DNA of 64,000 nt from NCBI RefSeq assembly GCF_016908595.1, contig NZ_JAFBEC010000008.1, positions 204,803 to 268,802 of the forward strand. The letters are read 5' to 3'. Shown here piece by piece: positions 8,234 through 20,250 of the stretch; the stretch's first letter is position 1; every line of letters begins with the position of its first letter. Both the position numbers and the translations under genes were made by a program. The notes beneath the pieces are model-generated. The model was not told where the DNA came from. It made no database searches and saw only the letters and a program-made list of their open reading frames with translations. The DNA comes from Geomicrobium sediminis. GTDB taxonomy: Bacteria > Bacillota > Bacilli > Bacillales > Marinococcaceae.

Positions 8234-10565
8234 TGCGTATTTCCTCGCTTTCAATTGGCTGCTCAACTAAAAAAGGATGAAAAAATGTTTTTAGTTGCTC
8301 AGTTGTTGACATTAACAACGTTGTTTCAACTTCAACTTTTTTACGATGACGCTCGTATATTGGAGCGTCGGTTAAGGCTTTTTTAGAAGGTGTGTCATTG
8401 AGCTCGACGCGTCCTCCACGCTTCGTAATAAACTGCAACTCTTCAAAAACGACAAGCATAAAGCGGACCGTATCGACAGACCATCCTTTATGACGAACAA
8501 TTTGTTCGATCGTGCGATGAATATCAAGTGTACCTTCTTGTTTAATATACGCAAACAACCACTTAAATTGTTCACGCGTCGGAAGCGATGTAAAGTAAGC
8601 TTTCGTTTCGTCTTGCAACAACACGTATAGCGTATCCATCTGCTTTCCAAAATGACGGAAGACGTTCTCGAGCGAAGCTAGGTCCTTTGGTAAATCAATG
8701 AGCACAAAAGTTGTCACCGATTTAGAAACCCTTTCACTCTCACCATCGATGATTTGATGTTCTGCAATCCCTAAATTAGTAAGTGTTTGTTTCATTGCAT
8801 CTTGGAATACGATGTAGCTCGTCTCATGATCAAAACGCTCAATCGTTTGAATCGGTTTCCCTCTCATATCAAACACTTGTGTTTCACGAACCTCAGCATC
8901 ACGAATAATCAGTTGGGGTTTTACGTTTCCTCGCCACTCATTATTCTCTAGCTCACCAATGACTGAGATGAGGCTATCATCGCTAACAGCATCATTCATG
9001 TAACTTTTTCGAAAGCCGATACAATCAAGCGTTACACCATCACTTTCAAGAAGCATCTTTACGTGAGTTTGATCGCTGCCTATCGCTTTCTTTTGCGCGA
9101 TCGCTGCGTTTCTAATAAGAACACTCGGCTTTGGATTTTTCACACCGAATGGAGCAAGTTGCTCAATTTCTTTAATTAAGCTCGTCGTCACGTCACTCAT
9201 CTTTAATTCTAATTCTACAGGAGATGTTTTTATGAAATCTTCATCTGTCATCGTTTGTTTTACAGCTTCGTTTAAATGCGCTCGTAACAAATCAATGTTC
9301 GTATGATCAATCGTTAAACCCGCTGCCATCGGATGCCCACCAAAATGGGTGAACAACTCTCTGACCGTTGACAATGACTCATACAGATCAAAGCCTTCAA
9401 TACTTCTAGCAGACCCTTTGCCAACACCTTCTGAATCAAGTGCAATCACGATGCTCGGTCGTTGGTACTTCTCGACCAATCGCGAAGCAACAATTCCGGT
9501 TACCCCAGAATTCCAATTCTCGTTTGCGACGACAATGGCATCTTGCTCGGTCAACTTCTCAGACATCGCAACCGCTTCTGTCGTGATCTCTTCAACGGTA
9601 CGTTGTCGTTCGACGTTTAATTGTTCAATACGTTCTGCGAGATGATAGGCTTCTTCTTGATCCGTCGTAAGCAAGATCTGGCAAGCAGGATCTGCACTAC
9701 TCATTCGTCCGGCAGCATTTAAACGCGGACCAAAGCCGAAACCAACATTCTCTGCTGTAAATGGTGGATCGCTAAGTCCACTCAACTCACAAAGTGCCTG
9801 CAAGCCTGGGCGATCAAGTCTTGATAATACCCTTAGTCCTCGTTTGGCAAAATAACGGTTTTCATCGATGAGTGGAACTAAGTCACTAATCGTACCTAAT
9901 GATACGAGATCAAGACCGTCTTTAGGAACTTCACCTAAAAGTGCATGAGCCACTTTCATCACAACACCAACACCCGCAAGGTCACTAAACGGGTATACAC
10001 AATCTTTTTGCTTTGGATTAATGACCGCAAATGCATTAGGTAGTTCTGGACCTACCTCGTGATGATCAGTAATGATTACATCTAATCCTAATTCGTTCGC
10101 ATATGCGACTGTATCAACCGCAGCAATTCCCGTATCTACAGTAATGAGTAGTGTTGCACCTTCATCGTACAATTTATTAAAGGCATTCCGGTTCGGACCG
10201 TAACCTTCAGTAAACCGATTCGGAATGTACCAATCATATTTCGCACCTAGCTTAGAAAGGGTCTCAAGCATTAGCGCTGTGCTTGAAACACCGTCAACAT
10301 CATAATCGCCAAAAACGACAATTTTTTCTTGATCAATAATCGCTTGATGAATACGATCAACGGCTTCTTTCATCCCTTTCATAAGAAAAGGATCGTGCAT
10401 ACGATCCTCATTCATATGTAAAAAAGCTTCCGCTTTTTCTTTTGTATCACATCCACGATTGATCAGGAGGTGGGCGGTTAAGCGCGATACCTCTAGTTGT
10501 GTAGCTAACACTTGGGCAGATTCCGATTCAGTTTTCAGTTCCCACTTTGTTGTTGGTTGTAACAT
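8211..10565 (-). CDS. recJ: Single-stranded-DNA-specific exonuclease RecJ
   Basis: This 784-residue 5'-3' exonuclease acts in recombinational and mismatch repair. The DHH phosphoesterase motifs [17 protein letters not shown] (near 85) and ITDHHEVG are followed by a DHHA1 domain (FGGHPMAAG), an OB-fold and the extra C-terminal region of Bacillus RecJ. The ATG at 10565 follows GAGGAGGT; an upstream in-frame extension to 10673 overlaps the neighbouring gene and has no ribosome site. It lies between yrvD and apt, as in B. subtilis. Confidence 0.94.
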   Translation of the reverse strand: MLQPTTKWELKTESESAQVLATQLEVSRLTAHLLINRGCDTKEKAEAFLHMNEDRMHDPFLMKGMKEAVDRIHQAIIDQEKIVVFGDYDVDGVSSTALMLETLSKLGAKYDWYIPNRFTEGYGPNRNAFNKLYDEGATLLITVDTGIAAVDTVAYANELGLDVIITDHHEVGPELPNAFAVINPKQKDCVYPFSDLAGVGVVMKVAHALLGEVPKDGLDLVSLGTISDLVPLIDENRYFAKRGLRVLSRLDRPGLQALCELSGLSDPPFTAENVGFGFGPRLNAAGRMSSADPACQILLTTDQEEAYHLAERIEQLNVERQRTVEEITTEAVAMSEKLTEQDAIVVANENWNSGVTGIVASRLVEKYQRPSIVIALDSEGVGKGSARSIEGFDLYESLSTVRELFTHFGGHPMAAGLTIDHTNIDLLRAHLNEAVKQTMTDEDFIKTSPVELELKMSDVTTSLIKEIEQLAPFGVKNPKPSVLIRNAAIAQKKAIGSDQTHVKMLLESDGVTLDCIGFRKSYMNDAVSDDSLISVIGELENNEWRGNVKPQLIIRDAEVRETQVFDMRGKPIQTIERFDHETSYIVFQDAMKQTLTNLGIAEHQIIDGESERVSKSVTTFVLIDLPKDLASLENVFRHFGKQMDTLYVLLQDETKAYFTSLPTREQFKWLFAYIKQEGTLDIHRTIEQIVRHKGWSVDTVRFMLVVFEELQFITKRGGRVELNDTPSKKALTDAPIYERHRKKVEVETTLLMSTTEQLKTFFHPFLVEQPIESEEIRSGLQSTH

Positions 10566-10632
10566 CGGTAGCGACCTCCTCACCTGACCGTAACTATTAT
10601 ACAGAAGAGACAGCGGAACGACAATGAACTTT

Positions 10633-10944
10633 TCATGTCGTTTCGTTTTCTTGATTTTCGTCGTTATTATCAACGGGATCTGGATGATCGCTTACTTGTC
10701 GGCCTTCTTGTTGATTTTTCTTTAGACGTTTTATTTCTTGTTGGAGTTTGTACACCTTAAGTAGTCCAACCGCCCCAACAATAACACCGCCCATTAATAC
10801 CGAGCCTAGAATAATTAAGATCAGTGGCACTTGAGCTGTTGTAAACATAAAGTCTACCGTTACAGAATCTACATTGATCACTGCAAAGATTGAAATGATT
10901 AATGCCGCAACTAACCCTAAGATTAATGTCCATTGCCCTCTCAT
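10633..10944 (-). CDS. yrvD: LapA-domain small membrane protein (YrvD-like)
   Basis: This 103-residue protein has two membrane segments (about 5-25 and 38-62). A basic helix (LLKVYKLQQEIKRLKKNQ) and a hydrophilic acidic tail follow. The layout and the NVDSVTVDFMF stretch match the LapA/DUF1049 family, whose role in Gram-positive bacteria is unclear. The start overlaps the stop of the upstream cation efflux gene as ATGA, so they are coupled. The position next to recJ matches yrvD of B. subtilis. Confidence 0.8.
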   Translation of the reverse strand: MRGQWTLILGLVAALIISIFAVINVDSVTVDFMFTTAQVPLILIILGSVLMGGVIVGAVGLLKVYKLQQEIKRLKKNQQEGRQVSDHPDPVDNNDENQENETT

Positions 10945-11867
10945 TGTTCGTTCACTCCAGTCTCATCTTCCACTTCATCTAATGGATTTACATGAACGAG
11001 TACGTTGCGCACACGTTCTTCTTCCATAAGCACTGCCTTGACATTCTTAGCAATGTCATGACCTTCACGTACAGAAATTGTCGGATCTACTCCTATTTTA
11101 ATATCTACAATTACGTAATGTCCATGCTCTCTTGCATGAAACTCATCAATATGATACACACCTACTACTTTTCGTACATTTTGCTTCATCTCTACCGTAT
11201 CCTCATCATGCAAAACGTGATCAAGCGCATTGTGAACAGCATCTTTTCCGAGTTTAAATGCCATCACCATAACGAGTACAGCAACGAGAATTCCTGCAAA
11301 CATGTCACCGTACATCAACCACGCAATGCCAAAGTGGGCACCGAGTAACGAAGCAATAATCCCGGCCATTGCTGCGATTGAAGAATAGGCATCTGAGCGG
11401 TGATGCCATGCATCCGTAATGATCGCTTCGCTATTGTACTTTCTCCCCAAATGAAGCTTATAACGAAACAAAAGCTCCTTAATGATGATGGAAATGATGA
11501 TCACATATAGCGCGATCATTTGTGGAACTGGGTTTTCTGAACCGATGTCCCCGAACGTACTCATCGCAATTTCTAAACCGACCATAAATAGTAACACACT
11601 CACGATGATGGCTGTAATCGATTCGGCTTTGCCGTGTCCATATGGATGATCTTTATCTGGAGGTAACTCTGCTGCTCGCACACCAATTAAAACGGCAAAG
11701 GACGTCACCACATCGGCTGCTGAATGGACAGCATCAGCAATCAATGCTCGACTGTTTGCAAAAACCCCAACAATGCCTTTGACGAGTGCTAAGACGATAT
11801 TAATAACAATCCCTAACCAAGCAGCAAAATTTATTTTTTTGTAGCGCTCCTTTGTGGCTGTATCCAC
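10941..11867 (-). CDS. Cation diffusion facilitator family transporter
   Basis: This protein of about 308 residues has six predicted membrane segments and a cytoplasmic C-terminal domain. Metal-site motifs are DAVHSAAD in TM2, HPYGHGKAE in the TM2-3 loop, and DAWHHRSD in TM5. Such proteins exchange divalent metals (Zn, Mn, Fe, Co) for protons. The H/D ligand sets do not settle the metal; related Bacillus proteins (MneP, MneS) export Mn. A GTG at 11867 has a better-spaced G-rich site than the in-frame GTG at 11879, so either start is possible. It is coupled to yrvD by a 4-bp overlap. Confidence 0.88.
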   Translation of the reverse strand: MDTATKERYKKINFAAWLGIVINIVLALVKGIVGVFANSRALIADAVHSAADVVTSFAVLIGVRAAELPPDKDHPYGHGKAESITAIIVSVLLFMVGLEIAMSTFGDIGSENPVPQMIALYVIIISIIIKELLFRYKLHLGRKYNSEAIITDAWHHRSDAYSSIAAMAGIIASLLGAHFGIAWLMYGDMFAGILVAVLVMVMAFKLGKDAVHNALDHVLHDEDTVEMKQNVRKVVGVYHIDEFHAREHGHYVIVDIKIGVDPTISVREGHDIAKNVKAVLMEEERVRNVLVHVNPLDEVEDETGVNEQ

Positions 11868-11903
11868 GTCTTCCCCCACTCCCTTCTCATAGATATGGAC
11901 GGT

Positions 11904-11934
11904 AAAGATACCCCTTCATCTTGAAGGGGTATCT
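11904..11934 (-). terminator. Terminator after secF
   Basis: A perfect 13-bp stem (AGATACCCCTTCA/TGAAGGGGTATCT, 3-nt loop) lies directly after the secF stop on the minus strand. The T-run is short (TTTA). Confidence 0.7.
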
Positions 11935-11937
11935 GAC

Positions 11938-12855
11938 TTAGTATTCTTCGGCCTCTACAGGTTTATTCTTTTGTCTTTCAAGAGAACGATGTTTCATAAC
12001 GAGCCAAAGTTGAGCTGCAAGGAACAATGAAGAATACGTTCCGGCAATCAGACCAATAACGATCGCAAAAGCAAACGACATAATCGCTGAACTACCGAGT
12101 AACCAAATCGCAACCGCTGCGAACAAAACGGTTAATACCGTATTAATCGAGCGCGTTAACGTTTGAAGTAAACTATCGTTTACTACTTTTGCAAGATGAT
12201 CAAACCCTTTGATTTCATCTTGTTTCTTCATATTCTCTCTTATTCGGTCAAATGTTACGATCGTATCATTGATCGAATAACCAACAACGGTTAATATGGC
12301 TGCAATAAATGGAATGTTTACTTCTAGTTGAAAGATGCTAAACATCGTCAAGACGAAAAACGCATCATATAAAAGCGCAACCACGGCTGCAACACCATAT
12401 AAAAATTCAAATCGAAATGCAACATAAATGACGATTCCAAACGCCGCTATAAGCGTTGCGATGATCGCATTTTGTGCAAGTTCTCGACCGATTTGTGGTG
12501 AAACCGTACTTACACTTGGTTCTTCACCAAATTCATCAATAAAGTAGCTTTGAATGGCCGTTACATCTTCTTGAGGCATCGCACCAATAAACCGTGCGGA
12601 TGCTTGTTCATTATTATCACCGGCAAGTGTAATATCATCAGGCTCATAGCCCCCGGCCTGTATAAAGTGATCTGCAACTTCTTCTTCTGTTAACGTCTCA
12701 CTTGAAGCAACATCTACACGAGTACCACTTTCAAAGTCAATCCCTAAGTTAAGACCTACCGTTGAAAGTAAAATAGCTCCGATTAATACAATGATAATGG
12801 AAAGACCAAAATACTTCTTTCGATGTTTAATAAGGTCAATGTTCTTATTCGCCAT
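11938..12855 (-). CDS. secF: Protein translocase subunit SecF (separate from SecD)
   Basis: This roughly 305-residue membrane protein has one N-terminal TM, a small periplasmic-type domain containing GLNLGIDFESGTRVDV, and a five-TM bundle with DTIVTFDRIRENM. SecF works with SecD to drive late steps of Sec export using the ion-motive force. The ATG at 12855 begins one base after the secD stop; an ATG at 12873 with AAGGG upstream would overlap secD and is an alternative. B. subtilis makes SecDF as one polypeptide; here the join is interrupted by a stop codon. Confidence 0.93.
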   Translation of the reverse strand: MANKNIDLIKHRKKYFGLSIIIVLIGAILLSTVGLNLGIDFESGTRVDVASSETLTEEEVADHFIQAGGYEPDDITLAGDNNEQASARFIGAMPQEDVTAIQSYFIDEFGEEPSVSTVSPQIGRELAQNAIIATLIAAFGIVIYVAFRFEFLYGVAAVVALLYDAFFVLTMFSIFQLEVNIPFIAAILTVVGYSINDTIVTFDRIRENMKKQDEIKGFDHLAKVVNDSLLQTLTRSINTVLTVLFAAVAIWLLGSSAIMSFAFAIVIGLIAGTYSSLFLAAQLWLVMKHRSLERQKNKPVEAEEY

Positions 12856-12856
12856 A

Positions 12857-14149
12857 TTAAAGTCCACGAACATCACGTCCCTTCACACCGAATAGCCAAT
12901 ACTTACGATTTAACGCACGACTATTGACCCATAATCCAAGTAAGAGTCTCGCACCCCAGACCGCTGTAATAAAGCTTGTTAGAATACTAACAATTAACAT
13001 GACCGCAAATCCCTGTACTGCGCTTGTTCCGAAATAGAACATCACTGCTGCGGCAATGATTGTCGTAATGTTGGCGTCAATAATCGTTCCTAAAGCTCTA
13101 CGACTTCCTGCAATGTATGCAGATTTCACTGATTTCCCGTCTTTCAATTCTTCCTTAATCCGCTCATACGTTAATATGTTTGCATCGACTGCCATACCGA
13201 CACCAAGTATGAGTGCAGCAATACCAGGTAACGTAAGTACACCTTGGATCGCATTAAAGAAAATCATAACGAGGTAAATATAAACGGAAAGCGTAATCGC
13301 CGCAATGATACCCATAAATCGGTAGTAACCGATCATATAAAGAAAGATCAAGGCCACACCTATCATACCGGCAAACAATGTTTGTTGTAATGCTTGCTCA
13401 CCAAGTGATGCCCCAACTGCATTCGAGTACACTTCTTCAAGAGAAACCGGCAATGAGCCTGCATTCAAAATATCTGCTAGAAATTCTGTTTCTTCAAGTG
13501 TAAAGTTTCCCGTAATACTTGCATCTGTCGTTAACGTTTGTTGTACCGTCGCTGCTGACATAAATGCCGGATCTTCTTTTTGCGCTTCCTCTTCAAAGCT
13601 CATGCCTTCTTCATAATCAAGCCAAATAACGAGTAAGTTTTCTGGATATGATTTTTGAGCAAGTTCCGTTGTAATCTCTCCGAACAATTCTCCATCACTA
13701 ATTGTTAATGAGACAATCGGCTCATTGTTCTCATTAAATGTTGCTTGTGATCCCCCTTGTTGAAGCGACTCCCCTGTCATTAATAAGTTGTCATCAATAT
13801 CACGGAATGATAATTCAGCTTCAGTACCAAGTGTTTCTCGAGCTGTTTGTTGATCTTCAACGCCTGGGAGTTGAACACGTATTCTGTCTTCTCCCTCAAC
13901 AGATATCGCAGGTTCAGATACACCCAGTACGTTAACACGTTGATTCAAAGCGGTTGCGGTTGATTGGATGTCTTCTTGTGTCAACTCTCCATCATCAGGC
14001 TGAAGCTCGTACAACACTTCAAAACCGCCTTGTAAATCTAATCCTAAATTTGTATCTCTCGCTACATCAGTCGCTGTTTGTGCGATGAGTACGCCAAGAG
14101 CAATGACAATGGCGAAAAACGCACCAATTCTCAGCCCTTTTTTACCCAT
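12857..14149 (-). CDS. secD: Protein translocase subunit SecD
   Basis: This 430-residue protein has an N-terminal TM and the family motif NLGLDLQGGFEVLYEL near residue 35. A large extracytoplasmic domain follows (about 55-240), then a membrane bundle with GVGMAVDANILTYERIKEELK. It ends in KGRDVRGL and a TAA, exactly where the B. subtilis SecDF chain continues into the SecF half. AGGAGG precedes the ATG, and a consensus promoter lies at 14228-14257. Confidence 0.94.
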   Translation of the reverse strand: MGKKGLRIGAFFAIVIALGVLIAQTATDVARDTNLGLDLQGGFEVLYELQPDDGELTQEDIQSTATALNQRVNVLGVSEPAISVEGEDRIRVQLPGVEDQQTARETLGTEAELSFRDIDDNLLMTGESLQQGGSQATFNENNEPIVSLTISDGELFGEITTELAQKSYPENLLVIWLDYEEGMSFEEEAQKEDPAFMSAATVQQTLTTDASITGNFTLEETEFLADILNAGSLPVSLEEVYSNAVGASLGEQALQQTLFAGMIGVALIFLYMIGYYRFMGIIAAITLSVYIYLVMIFFNAIQGVLTLPGIAALILGVGMAVDANILTYERIKEELKDGKSVKSAYIAGSRRALGTIIDANITTIIAAAVMFYFGTSAVQGFAVMLIVSILTSFITAVWGARLLLGLWVNSRALNRKYWLFGVKGRDVRGL

Positions 14150-14227
14150 AAGAGGTCCTCCTTAGTGAACAAAACAATCACGTTCTGATATGTAAAACAT
14201 ATACAGTTGATTTGGCACAATATCTCT

Positions 14228-14257
14228 ATTATACGGACGTAGAAAATTGAGTGTCAA
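14228..14257 (-). promoter_or_regulatory. Sigma-A promoter of secD-secF
   Basis: TTGACA (14257-14252) and TATAAT (14233-14228) on the minus strand match the consensus exactly, with 18-bp spacing. The -35 box overlaps the comN stop codon. Confidence 0.85.
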
Positions 14258-14562
14258 TGACGTAGTACATCATCGAGTAAACTTTCTAAATCATTACGAC
14301 CCGAATCCATCCCGTCCATCTCGCCTCGATAAGCTGAAATCGTAACATGATTCATATAATCTGTCACTGACAACCGCATAAACGAATTAACAAATTGATA
14401 AAACGGAACGAACTCCGGTTGTTTTCGAAGTTTCTGGATTCCTGCTTGCCAAACGAGTTCTTTTGTCGCTTCTTCGTAACCTAGTAATTGAAATTCATCT
14501 ACTTTCAAAATTAAAACAGGCTCTAAATCATCTTTCCACACGTCAAACTGTTGCGGATTCAC
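14254..14562 (-). CDS. comN: Post-transcriptional regulator ComN (YrzD) family
   Basis: This 102-residue soluble protein contains KVDEFQLLGYEEATKELVW and the conserved segment FVNSFMRLSVTDYMNHVTISAYRGE. That pattern matches B. subtilis ComN, a factor acting on comE mRNA during competence development. The start is a GTG at 14562 with GAGGTGA upstream. It sits between secDF and divergent spoVB, the same position as yrzD in B. subtilis. The C-terminal Asp/Leu-rich tail extends a little beyond the B. subtilis protein. Confidence 0.82.
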   Translation of the reverse strand: MNPQQFDVWKDDLEPVLILKVDEFQLLGYEEATKELVWQAGIQKLRKQPEFVPFYQFVNSFMRLSVTDYMNHVTISAYRGEMDGMDSGRNDLESLLDDVLRH

Positions 14563-14599
14563 TTCACTTCACCTCTTTTGTGATCAGGTTCATCAACTA

Positions 14600-14628
14600 G
14601 TCATGCTTGGACAACTTCGGCATACATA
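14600..14628 (+). promoter_or_regulatory. Probable sigma-E promoter of spoVB
   Basis: GTCATGCT (14600-14607) and CATACATA (14621-14628) are separated by 13 bp. They resemble the sigma-E -35 and -10 (CATACANT) elements. spoVB is mother-cell expressed in B. subtilis, which agrees. Confidence 0.55.
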
Positions 14629-14674
14629 TGTAAAACGGACAACCCTTAAATGTCTAACATCGAGGAGGGCGGCT

Positions 14675-16228
14675 ATGTCCAAGCAATCGTTTTTTGCAGG
14701 CGCGTTAATCTTAATTATCGCCGGGTTGGTAACACGAATACTCGGTTTCGTAAATAAGATTGTTGTTGCTAGAATCATGGGCTCTGAAGGAATGGGTTTG
14801 TATATGATGGCGATTCCGACATTTTTACTCGTCATCACCTTAACACAACTCGGTTTACCCGTAGCAATCTCAAAATTAATTGCTGAAGCCGACGCGAATG
14901 GCGATCGAATGCGAAAAAAACGCATTCTCGTCGTGTCACTCACAGTAACCGGTATACTAAGTGTAATCTTCACCCTACTCATTATCGTGATTGCACCATT
15001 TCTCGCTGAATGGATGTTAACCGACGCAAGAGCACTATACCCGCTCCTTGCCATCATTCCAATTGTACCAATCGTGGCATTATCTGCCGTTGTTCGTGGC
15101 TATTTCCAAGGCATGCAAAACATGCGTCCGATTGCAATCGCACAAGTGATTGAACAAGTTGTACGTATCGCATTTGTAGCCATTTGTACGAGTGCTTTAC
15201 TGCCATACGGCGTTGAATTTGCGGCCGCAGGTGCAATGATTTCTGCTGTACTCGGGGAACTCGCCTCTTTACTTTACATCATTTACGTATTTAAACGGAA
15301 AAAAACGTTAAAAGTTCGCAAAAACTTTATGAGCGCCCTCGAAGGCGGGAAACAAACATTTAAAGACTTAATGGAGATTGCCTTGCCAACGACTGGCAGT
15401 CGACTCGTAGGAAGTGTCTCCCTATTCCTTGAGCCAATCGTTGTCGCACAAAGCTTAGCTGTTGCAGGCGTTGCGACGGTGCTTGCTACGAGCCAATACG
15501 GTGAATTGAGTGGCTTTGTCGTACCGCTCCTATTCTTACCTTCATTTATCACATATGGCTTATCAGTCTCACTCGTACCTGCCATTAGTGAAGCACACAG
15601 CAAAAATGACCACACCCTCATACAGAGGCGACTTCAACAGACAACAAAAGTGGCTTTATTGTCCGGTGGGATCTCAATCGTTGTGCTGTATGTATTTGCA
15701 GTCCCGATTTTAACGCTCATGTATCATGCACCCCAAGCTGCAATCTATTTAAAACTAATGGCTCCATTTTGTATATTTTTATACTTTCAAGGGCCGTTGC
15801 AAGCAATTTTGCAAGCACTCAACCTTGCCAAATCCGCGATGTACAACAGTTTGATTGGCGCTGTCGTAAAAATTACAGCGATTGCTTTTCTAGCTTCTCG
15901 TCCTGAGCTTGGAATGATGGGCGTTGCCCTTGCCATCTGTTGTAGTATGGTGCTCGTAACTTTGCTTCATTTCATAAGTGTCTCACGAGCTGTCGGATTT
16001 ACGATTCGCATTAAAGATTGGGTGAATACCGCCATCGTCACCCTCCTCACCGTTGGCGCTGCCACGATGAGCTTTAAAACGTTTGTTACAGCAGACCATA
16101 TGCTTTCAGGTACACTTTTAAGCATTGTCATTTCACTTTTTGTCTACATGATCGGACTATTTATCTTTCGATTGCTTCATTTCAAGAATATCAGTCGTTT
16201 GCCGATACTTCAATCACTGTTTCGTTAG
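14675..16228 (+). CDS. spoVB: Stage V sporulation protein B (MATE/MurJ-like polysaccharide exporter)
   Basis: This 517-residue membrane protein has about 14 hydrophobic segments. It starts with SFFAGALILIIAGLVTRILG, typical of the MOP exporter superfamily. SpoVB is needed for spore cortex peptidoglycan synthesis, probably as a lipid-linked precursor flippase in the mother cell. The ATG at 14675 is chosen for its GAGGAGGG site; an in-frame start at 14603 lies inside the promoter. The length equals that of B. subtilis SpoVB. Confidence 0.93.
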   Translation: MSKQSFFAGALILIIAGLVTRILGFVNKIVVARIMGSEGMGLYMMAIPTFLLVITLTQLGLPVAISKLIAEADANGDRMRKKRILVVSLTVTGILSVIFTLLIIVIAPFLAEWMLTDARALYPLLAIIPIVPIVALSAVVRGYFQGMQNMRPIAIAQVIEQVVRIAFVAICTSALLPYGVEFAAAGAMISAVLGELASLLYIIYVFKRKKTLKVRKNFMSALEGGKQTFKDLMEIALPTTGSRLVGSVSLFLEPIVVAQSLAVAGVATVLATSQYGELSGFVVPLLFLPSFITYGLSVSLVPAISEAHSKNDHTLIQRRLQQTTKVALLSGGISIVVLYVFAVPILTLMYHAPQAAIYLKLMAPFCIFLYFQGPLQAILQALNLAKSAMYNSLIGAVVKITAIAFLASRPELGMMGVALAICCSMVLVTLLHFISVSRAVGFTIRIKDWVNTAIVTLLTVGAATMSFKTFVTADHMLSGTLLSIVISLFVYMIGLFIFRLLHFKNISRLPILQSLFR

Positions 16229-16231
16229 GAT

Positions 16232-16261
16232 AAAAGGCCTCCATTTAACCTGGAGGCTTTT
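16232..16261. terminator. Bidirectional terminator between spoVB and yrbG
   Basis: AAAAGGCCTCCA and TGGAGGC-TTTT flank a 7-nt loop, serving the convergent spoVB (+) and yrbG (-) genes. Confidence 0.75.
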
Positions 16262-16268
16262 CTATGAC

Positions 16269-16910
16269 TCAGTGCTTCTCATCGATAATCAAGTGACCAT
16301 TTCGACTTCCTGAACAAACAGCAATTTTTTTGAGATCGGTATACCCTCGCTTCATAAGCTCTTTCACTAACCAATCCCGACTTTTCCCGATATGGTTTAA
16401 ATGTTTCTTTTGAACTTCACCATCAATAATGAAAGGAAAGGGAAACACGACATCTCCTGCAGTCGTTTCAATTTCAATCACCGACAAATCACCGGAAGGC
16501 TCAAGTACCGCATATGCCACTCTAGAAAAGTCCGTAATATCGTGTTGCCTTAACTGTAGCAACAAGTCATCAAAGTTGTACCGCTGTTTACGCATTTCCG
16601 TTTCATTCACTTTGCCGTTTTCAATAATTAATGAAGGTACCCCGTCTAATAGATCCCTCATCCGATTACTTTTCAACGATACGTACGCTAATATAATTTG
16701 TGTACATGCTAACACAACGATCGGAAACGTACCAATTATAATATTGCGCTCTTCAATTCCTTTAACTGCAAATTCTGCAATCATAATGGAAACAATAAAA
16801 TCAAGAAGTGTTAGCTCACCGACTTCGCGCTTTCCCATCACACGAATCGCTATTAACAAAAAGAAATAATAAAAAAGCACACGCCAAAAAATTGAGAACA
16901 ACTCTTCCAA
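16269..16910 (-). CDS. yrbG: DUF421/YetF-family membrane protein (YrbG-like)
   Basis: This 213-residue protein has about three N-terminal membrane segments, with FLLIAIRVMGKREVGELTLLDFIVSI as the family hallmark. A cytoplasmic domain in two similar halves follows (FDDLLLQLRQHDITDFSRVAYAVLEPSGDLSVI and a later repeat). DUF421 proteins of Bacillus are associated with spores and germination or the membrane, but their activity is not established. Its place beside spoVB matches yrbG. Confidence 0.85.
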   Translation of the reverse strand: MEELFSIFWRVLFYYFFLLIAIRVMGKREVGELTLLDFIVSIMIAEFAVKGIEERNIIIGTFPIVVLACTQIILAYVSLKSNRMRDLLDGVPSLIIENGKVNETEMRKQRYNFDDLLLQLRQHDITDFSRVAYAVLEPSGDLSVIEIETTAGDVVFPFPFIIDGEVQKKHLNHIGKSRDWLVKELMKRGYTDLKKIAVCSGSRNGHLIIDEKH

Positions 16911-17061
16911 TGTATTCGCTCCTCGTAACTCATTAACGAGTAGTATTCCTCAACTGTTGTAAGCTCATGTAACTTTTTCTTCTATCAAAGCAACTTCTGC
17001 ATATGTTTAAGTAGACGAACACGGTCAAGCGTTGACAACTTCAATTTAGAGGAGGAACAGT

Positions 17062-17439
17062 ATGGATCACACTTTTACGAGAGCAATTGGTGGTTCATTG
17101 CTAACGATGCTCTGTCTCGTATTAGCTAGCAGTTTAATCTTAGCAACAATTTTACGGTTAAGTTCAATATCTGAGCACTCGATCGGCGGGGTTACGATGG
17201 CAATTACGCTGATCATCACGTTTATTGGTGGCATGGTCGCTGCAATGAAAGCAGGGGCTAAAGGGTGGTTATTCGGCTTACTAGCTGGTGCGATGTTTGT
17301 CATCTTAGCGATTACAATTCAATACCTTGGATATGGCAATGCGATTATGCTTTCTCAACTTTTATTGTTTTCATTATGTCTTGTCACTGCGATGGTTGGA
17401 GGCATGATTGGTGTTGGTATTCGTTCTTCAATACGTTAA
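17062..17439 (+). CDS. yrzE: YrzE-like four-TM membrane protein (TIGR04086 type)
   Basis: This 125-residue hydrophobic protein has four predicted membrane segments. The second and third are joined by GGMVAAMKAGAKGWLFGLLAG, the recognisable core of this Bacillus membrane family. GAGGAGG precedes the ATG. Function is unknown. It sits between yrbG and yajC, as yrzE does in B. subtilis. Confidence 0.8.
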   Translation: MDHTFTRAIGGSLLTMLCLVLASSLILATILRLSSISEHSIGGVTMAITLIITFIGGMVAAMKAGAKGWLFGLLAGAMFVILAITIQYLGYGNAIMLSQLLLFSLCLVTAMVGGMIGVGIRSSIR

Positions 17440-17448
17440 AAGAGACGC

Positions 17449-17485
17449 AAAAACCCGAAGCAGTGAGTAACTGCTTCGGGTTTTT
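17449..17485. terminator. Bidirectional terminator between yrzE and yajC
   Basis: A 16-bp stem AAAAACCCGAAGCAGT/ACTGCTTCGGGTTTTT has T-runs on both strands and serves the convergent neighbours. Confidence 0.9.
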
Positions 17486-17487
17486 AA

Positions 17488-17748
17488 TTAGTTTTGGTTA
17501 ACTACTTCACGTACTGCTGAACGATCATATGTTAGCTTACGATTATCGTTAACTAGCAAAACAATTTTCTCTTCATCAATTGCATCAATTGTTCCATGCA
17601 ATCCGCCGATTGTGATGATGTCATCGCCTTTTTGCAAGTTCGAATGCATCTCACGTACCTGCTTCTGACGCTTTTGCTGCGGACGAATGAGCAGGAAATA
17701 GACGATTGCAAACATCAGAACGAGCATAATAATAGGTTCTAATGCCAT
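17488..17748 (-). CDS. yajC: Preprotein translocase accessory subunit YajC
   Basis: This 86-residue protein has one N-terminal membrane helix (about 5-23), then the hallmark FLLIRPQQKRQKQ and a small soluble domain with LQKGDDIITIGGLHGTIDAI. YajC joins SecD and SecF in the Sec holotranslocon. It lies upstream of the secDF region and directly below tgt, the usual order. Confidence 0.94.
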   Translation of the reverse strand: MALEPIIMLVLMFAIVYFLLIRPQQKRQKQVREMHSNLQKGDDIITIGGLHGTIDAIDEEKIVLLVNDNRKLTYDRSAVREVVNQN

Positions 17749-17827
17749 CTATGTTCACTCCTTTCCTTATTGTACATGTACCACTTTTTGCTTTTCATGT
17801 ACAATATTTTAAACTGCAAACCCTCAT

Positions 17828-20007
<2,180 letters not shown>

Positions 20008-20028
20008 CGTGGTCACTCCTGCATCTAA

Positions 20029-20247
20029 TTAACGAAAACGCCCGATTAAAAATAGCACCAATGATAAAACAACACTAATGATAATCGACGTCACAATCGG
20101 AAAATACACCGTCGTATTCTCGCCGCGAAAAATAAAATCACCAGGCAGTTTACCTAACGGCAAAAACTTCCCGCCAACTTGCCATAACAAACCGATCGCA
20201 ATGAGTGTAACACCTATAATTACGAGCCATTTTGGAAACTCTGCCAA
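20029..20247 (-). CDS. DUF2905 small membrane protein
   Basis: This 72-residue protein has two membrane segments flanking LGKLPGDFIFRGENTTVYFPIVTS. That sequence is the recognisable signature of DUF2905 proteins commonly found beside ruvB and queA. The likely start is a TTG at 20247, with GGGAG located in the last codons of ruvB. Its function is unknown. Confidence 0.85.
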   Translation of the reverse strand: MAEFPKWLVIIGVTLIAIGLLWQVGGKFLPLGKLPGDFIFRGENTTVYFPIVTSIIISVVLSLVLFLIGRFR

Positions 20248-20250
20248 CGT

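Noticed and set aside
14593..15057. Open frame on the minus strand under spoVB
   Set aside because: It overlaps the conserved N-terminal coding region of spoVB in antisense and its translation resembles no family.
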